Both the position numbers and the translations under genes were made by a program. From assembly GCA_963513935.1 (NCBI GenBank), contig OY740773.1, positions 102,471,291-102,535,290 on the forward strand: DNA of 64,000 nt, in the 5' to 3' direction. The notes below the pieces were generated by a model. It ran no database searches. It worked only from the letters and a program-made list of their open reading frames with translations, and had not been told where the DNA came from. Below, piece by piece: positions 62,301 through 64,000 of this stretch. Each line of letters begins with the position of its first letter. Within the stretch, counting starts at the first letter, position 1. Origin of the DNA: Aphrophora alni. Lineage: Eukaryota; Arthropoda; Insecta; Hemiptera; Aphrophoridae.

Positions 62301-63674
62301 GGGTAATTTTCTTTGGGGTTTTATCTGGAGTATGAAGGCCAGCATATTGTTATACATACTCAGATCTACTGAAAAACTTCAATTAGGAAATGTTTGATCA
62401 CTCTCTGTAATGGCCAGATTTGGCAATTGGTGAAGAAATTGTTTGGACATTAGGGGTTTGAAAATAGGAGGAATTGCATGGAATCAGGTTAAGGGGTGAC
62501 TTAAAGGTGGCAGAACTGTATAAAAACTGAATACAAAAGCTCGTTTAAATGGTATGAAAAATATTTCAATTTGGTTAAAAACTATGTAGAAAAATAATAA
62601 AAGTTTCCTGATCAAATTTGTAGATAAGTCAGACGGCTCAAGACTAATCTTAACTCTGGGCTCCTTTCTAAGTTTACTAATCTAGTTTCCAACATAGTCC
62701 TAGGCCTTTTCTTATGATGATGTTTTAACTGTATCACTTCACAATGAGAGTTAATCCAACTCTTGATTATATACACAATGAAAATGTCCAAATAAATTAC
62801 ACAAATAATTCAAAATTAAGGTATTTAGTAAATTAGTAAATAAGGAAAGAAGAAAACAAATAACTAAAAAATCTTGACTAGATAATAATGCACTTACCAG
62901 CATTTTAACAAAATGTCCAATAATCTGATCCAAATAAGGGAAGAAATCTGTATTGTAAGCAATGAATAGAGCGTGGACTATATCACAAACTTTACTTAAA
63001 GTGTAAACGTCATCGTTGTTTTCGTCTATCAACTCTTCTTCCACAACCTGAAAACAAAATATACTTTCAATTAAATTGATTGCAGGAGGGTTTTTATAAG
63101 GGTGATAATGAAGGTATAAGATATCCAGCATATGATACTCTCTGTTTATTAAAATATACAAGAACGATAAATGCTTACAAAGTTTTGTAGCAATCAATAC
63201 ATATTATGAAAAAAATTAAAGTAAACATGTTTAAAGACAACCAATTTCACCCCATCTAATTATTCACTAAATGCATTCTTGTTGTTGATCGGATATGATG
63301 CCCCTAGGCACCATCAGGTGATTAAGGGGCCGTGATTTGACAGTGTGAAAGCGGTAAAAACAAAAATGACTGAGGTTCTCAACAAGGTGACAGAAGCAGA
63401 CTTCCAGCACTGCTCTGAACAGTAGAGATCAGTACATTGAAGAGATTATTTAATCCCCACACCTTGTAATATTGATTGGTAATAATAATAGTTTTGTTAC
63501 CACAGATTATAATTTAAAATAAAAACTGACCTCGTCATAATCTTCATCAGCTTTCCTCTTTTCCAATCTCTCCACAGCTCTGTCATAGTGGTCCTTCAGT
63601 AATTTGTCCAATATCCTTAATAGTTCAGCCATATGTACGTCTGTTAAGCAACCTTTACCAAGAGTTTCAATACA
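53379..63674 (-). CDS. IPO5: Importin-5 (karyopherin beta-3), last six exons
   Basis: Minus-strand exons 63531-63674, 62898-63047, 60156-60363, 57492-57654, 54430-54649 and 53379-53468 join in phase to 324 codons plus TAA. All junctions have GT/AG ends. The product is the C-terminal quarter of importin-5, a HEAT-repeat carrier that brings ribosomal proteins, histones and other cargo into the nucleus and releases them on Ran-GTP. Segments seen in order: CIETLGKGCLT, LDKLLKDHYDRAVERLEKRK, the acidic DEDYDEVVEEELIDENNDDVY loop split by an intron, CVFDDIIEFGGPAC, DHSPEVRQAAVYGCGVLG, the NPTENAISAITKIL helix, LPHWLSWLPVWED, LIENNHPIVLGPNNSNIPRL and the end NQLTPKQQVALHDAISATN. Upstream exons lie beyond the right edge. 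No damage seen, so likely functional. Confidence 0.95.
53800..53982 (+). repeat. Dispersed repeat R1 in importin-5 intron
   Basis: 'aaaaacttcttggtcatcac', 'cgccttataaaa', 'actctaatagcgcctggg', 'gaccttatagcaaagatgaa' and 'gagggatctaatccaagact'. It ends at the C tract. Confidence 0.7.
53982..53994. repeat. Poly-C tract (13 C)
   Basis: Uninterrupted C run at the end of the R1 copy. A second run of nine C lies near 54215-54223. Confidence 0.9.
54650..56514. other. Importin-5 intron, left of the R1 copy
   Basis: AT-rich with no recognised element. A B-box-like 'ggttcaagtcc' occurs near 55310, but I see no A box or tRNA fold with it. Confidence 0.45.
56515..56728 (+). repeat. Dispersed repeat R1 in importin-5 intron
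   Basis: 'ggccaaaaaccttttcagtt', 'atcatccacttgataaaata', 'aagactccttgaatattcta', 'gagagggatctaaccaagga', 'gatgtaagtccagcttagg' and 'gggattgccaagcctgtgct'. Confidence 0.7.
57895..58510 (+). pseudogene. Decayed mariner transposase
   Basis: Plus-strand frames give KFLRRYVIIDETWIHNNTSEMK (split here by reading frame), the DETWIH catalytic segment of mariner, then LAPKKTKLFHRPERS and FGIHVIIFIEYLKKCK, which follow the usual APKKAKTV and the .. GIIFIDYLEKGKT block with the second catalytic Asp position replaced by Glu. Upstream pieces near 57900-58000 (VDKALLFVQENGKETEEKF) fit the N-terminal region. Many stops and frameshifts; no inverted repeats identified. Antisense to importin-5, within intron 57655-60155. 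Confidence 0.8.
58574..59169. mobile_element. pogo/Tigger-type MITE, 596 bp
   Basis: Left end cagtagaaccttgatataac and right end gttatatcaaggttccactg are inverted repeats flanked by TA (58572-58573 and 59170-59171). The motif 'attcgttatatcaagg' is repeated several times internally. No coding capacity. Lies in an importin-5 intron. Confidence 0.88.
58861..59070 (+). repeat. Two tandem copies of a 105-bp unit inside the MITE
   Basis: atagaggagggaggggcagg starts at 58861 and again at 58966. Each unit contains 'ggccgccattttaggctcat' and 'attttcttcgttgtatagag'. Only a few bases differ, so the duplication is recent compared with the element. Confidence 0.9.
59172..60155. other. Importin-5 intron, no feature recognised
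   Basis: AT-rich, nothing assignable between the Tigger-type MITE and the 60156-60363 exon. Confidence 0.45.
61025..61366 (-). pseudogene. SGNH-hydrolase-like domain relic, probably from a retroelement ORF
   Basis: Minus-strand translation gives ILLVSDSHG, then after an in-frame stop GWSELLAKKIEYNFSV and TSFVKPNATPEQIAGDLK. In the next frame comes TKNFTVNDFVIVVGGSNDIG, followed by LMNVLNKANNIFMKFGFLSH. SDSHG and GGSNDIG correspond to block I (catalytic Ser) and block III (G.ND) of SGNH/GDSL hydrolases. Insect retrotransposon ORFs often carry such a domain. One stop and one frameshift show decay. The Tigger-type element at 61395 sits just upstream and may have cut it off from its N-terminal part. 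Confidence 0.65.
61395..62136. mobile_element. pogo/Tigger-type non-autonomous element, 742 bp
   Basis: Left end cagtagaaccctcttaatta and right end ggccggttaacagaggttct with ctactg form inverted repeats. TA flanks are at 61393-61394 and 62137-62138. The interior holds 'gccggttaatccgaggtt' and a GC-rich tandem repeat (61840-62055). No transposase. In an importin-5 intron. Confidence 0.85.
61840..62055 (+). repeat. GC-rich tandem repeat, three units of 60-74 bp
   Basis: Units start near 61866 (gccgctgacaatgggatacc), 61940 (gccgccgacaatgggatacc) and 62000 (gtcgccgacaataggatacc), each followed by 'gctatcgacaaaa..gtttgactcgccgc'. Spacing is 74 then 60 bp. CpG-rich compared with everything around it. 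Confidence 0.85.
62180..62620 (+). pseudogene. Decayed mariner/Tc1-like transposase C-terminal remnant
   Basis: Fragments in shifting frames include AELYKN.IQKLV near 62510-62545, close to the usual AEFYE.GIQKLV of mariner-type transposases, and a following 'aaaagtttcctgatcaaatt' tail. Earlier text (about 62290-62430) can be read as DDE-region debris. Stops are frequent. Identification rests on one short motif. Confidence 0.4.
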
Positions 63675-64000
63675 CTGGACAGAAGAGAAAATTATTAAAT
63701 TTAGTCGGGTTTGATACATTTTTTTACAGTTGAAATCCATTTACATAATATTAAGAATAGAACAATTTTATACATTTTTCCCCCAATGACAGATTTAAAC
63801 AGCAACAACACTTTCTGGTATTGTGACAGAGACAGATGTAGACATTCATTTCAGAAAGCGATTGCTTAATTTCTCCTTTAGAATACCAATTTGAATTAAT
63901 TATATTATTTTTAGAATTTGTTAAATATAATATTACTAAAAATACTCATATGTTACTTTCTCTAATAATCTGTTTTAAAATTCTGGTTCAATAAGACTAA
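63675..64000. other. Importin-5 intron at the right window edge
   Basis: AT-rich with no coding exon recognised on the minus strand; the next upstream exon must lie beyond 64000. Confidence 0.6.

Noticed and set aside
62751..62897. Extension of the importin-5 exon to a longer frame
   Set aside because: Residues beyond HFVKML are intronic. A strong donor (ctg|gtaagtg) ends the exon at 62898 and the next exon continues in phase with importin-5.

Overview
The window looks like nuclear DNA from an insect. The supporting evidence is a split importin-5 gene with canonical GT/AG introns, a gene of the arthropod DM4/12 family, AT-rich intergenic DNA, and a dense mix of Tc1/mariner, pogo/Tigger, piggyBac, LINE and Penelope-type remnants. 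I cannot fix the order of insect from the sequence alone. There is no operon-like gene packing, and no CRISPR array, rRNA or convincing tRNA gene.

Layout. (1) Positions 1-22995 are one head-to-tail satellite array, cut by the left window edge. It has 36 monomers of about 639 bp (638-646) and clear higher-order structure: a four-monomer unit of 2558 bp repeats at the right end, and a seven-monomer block recurs at exact offsets of 7675 and 10242 bp. (2) From 22996 to about 42.5 kb lies a repeat-rich region. It carries a minus-strand DM4/12-family secreted-protein gene (25162-32617, five exons), diverged inverted relatives of the satellite (about 23.36 kb and 34.2-34.6 kb), a decayed transposase, a piggyBac-like MITE, three copies of another dispersed repeat, and one orphan minus-strand exon with a membrane segment (39794-39902). 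(3) At 43102-43794 is an intronless plus-strand gene for a 230-residue PTB-domain protein, followed by a long AT-rich stretch with no gene. (4) From 47.4 to 52.6 kb is a nest of mobile elements: a Tigger-type MITE, a TA-flanked MITE with long terminal inverted repeats, and a LINE reverse-transcriptase relic split by a Penelope-like insertion with inverted arms and a 13-bp target duplication. (5) From 53379 to the right edge lie the last six exons (324 codons) of importin-5 on the minus strand. Its introns hold a mariner relic, two more Tigger-type MITEs, a second transposase relic and an SGNH-hydrolase-like fragment typical of retroelement ORFs.

The three genes are unrelated in function (nuclear import, a secreted insect family protein, a PTB adaptor) and nothing suggests a shared pathway. 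The most interesting content is structural: the satellite's higher-order organisation, its dispersed inverted relatives, and a flanking block found both at the satellite edge and about 10.6 kb away in inverted orientation. I found no clear evidence of a new enzymatic or defence system.
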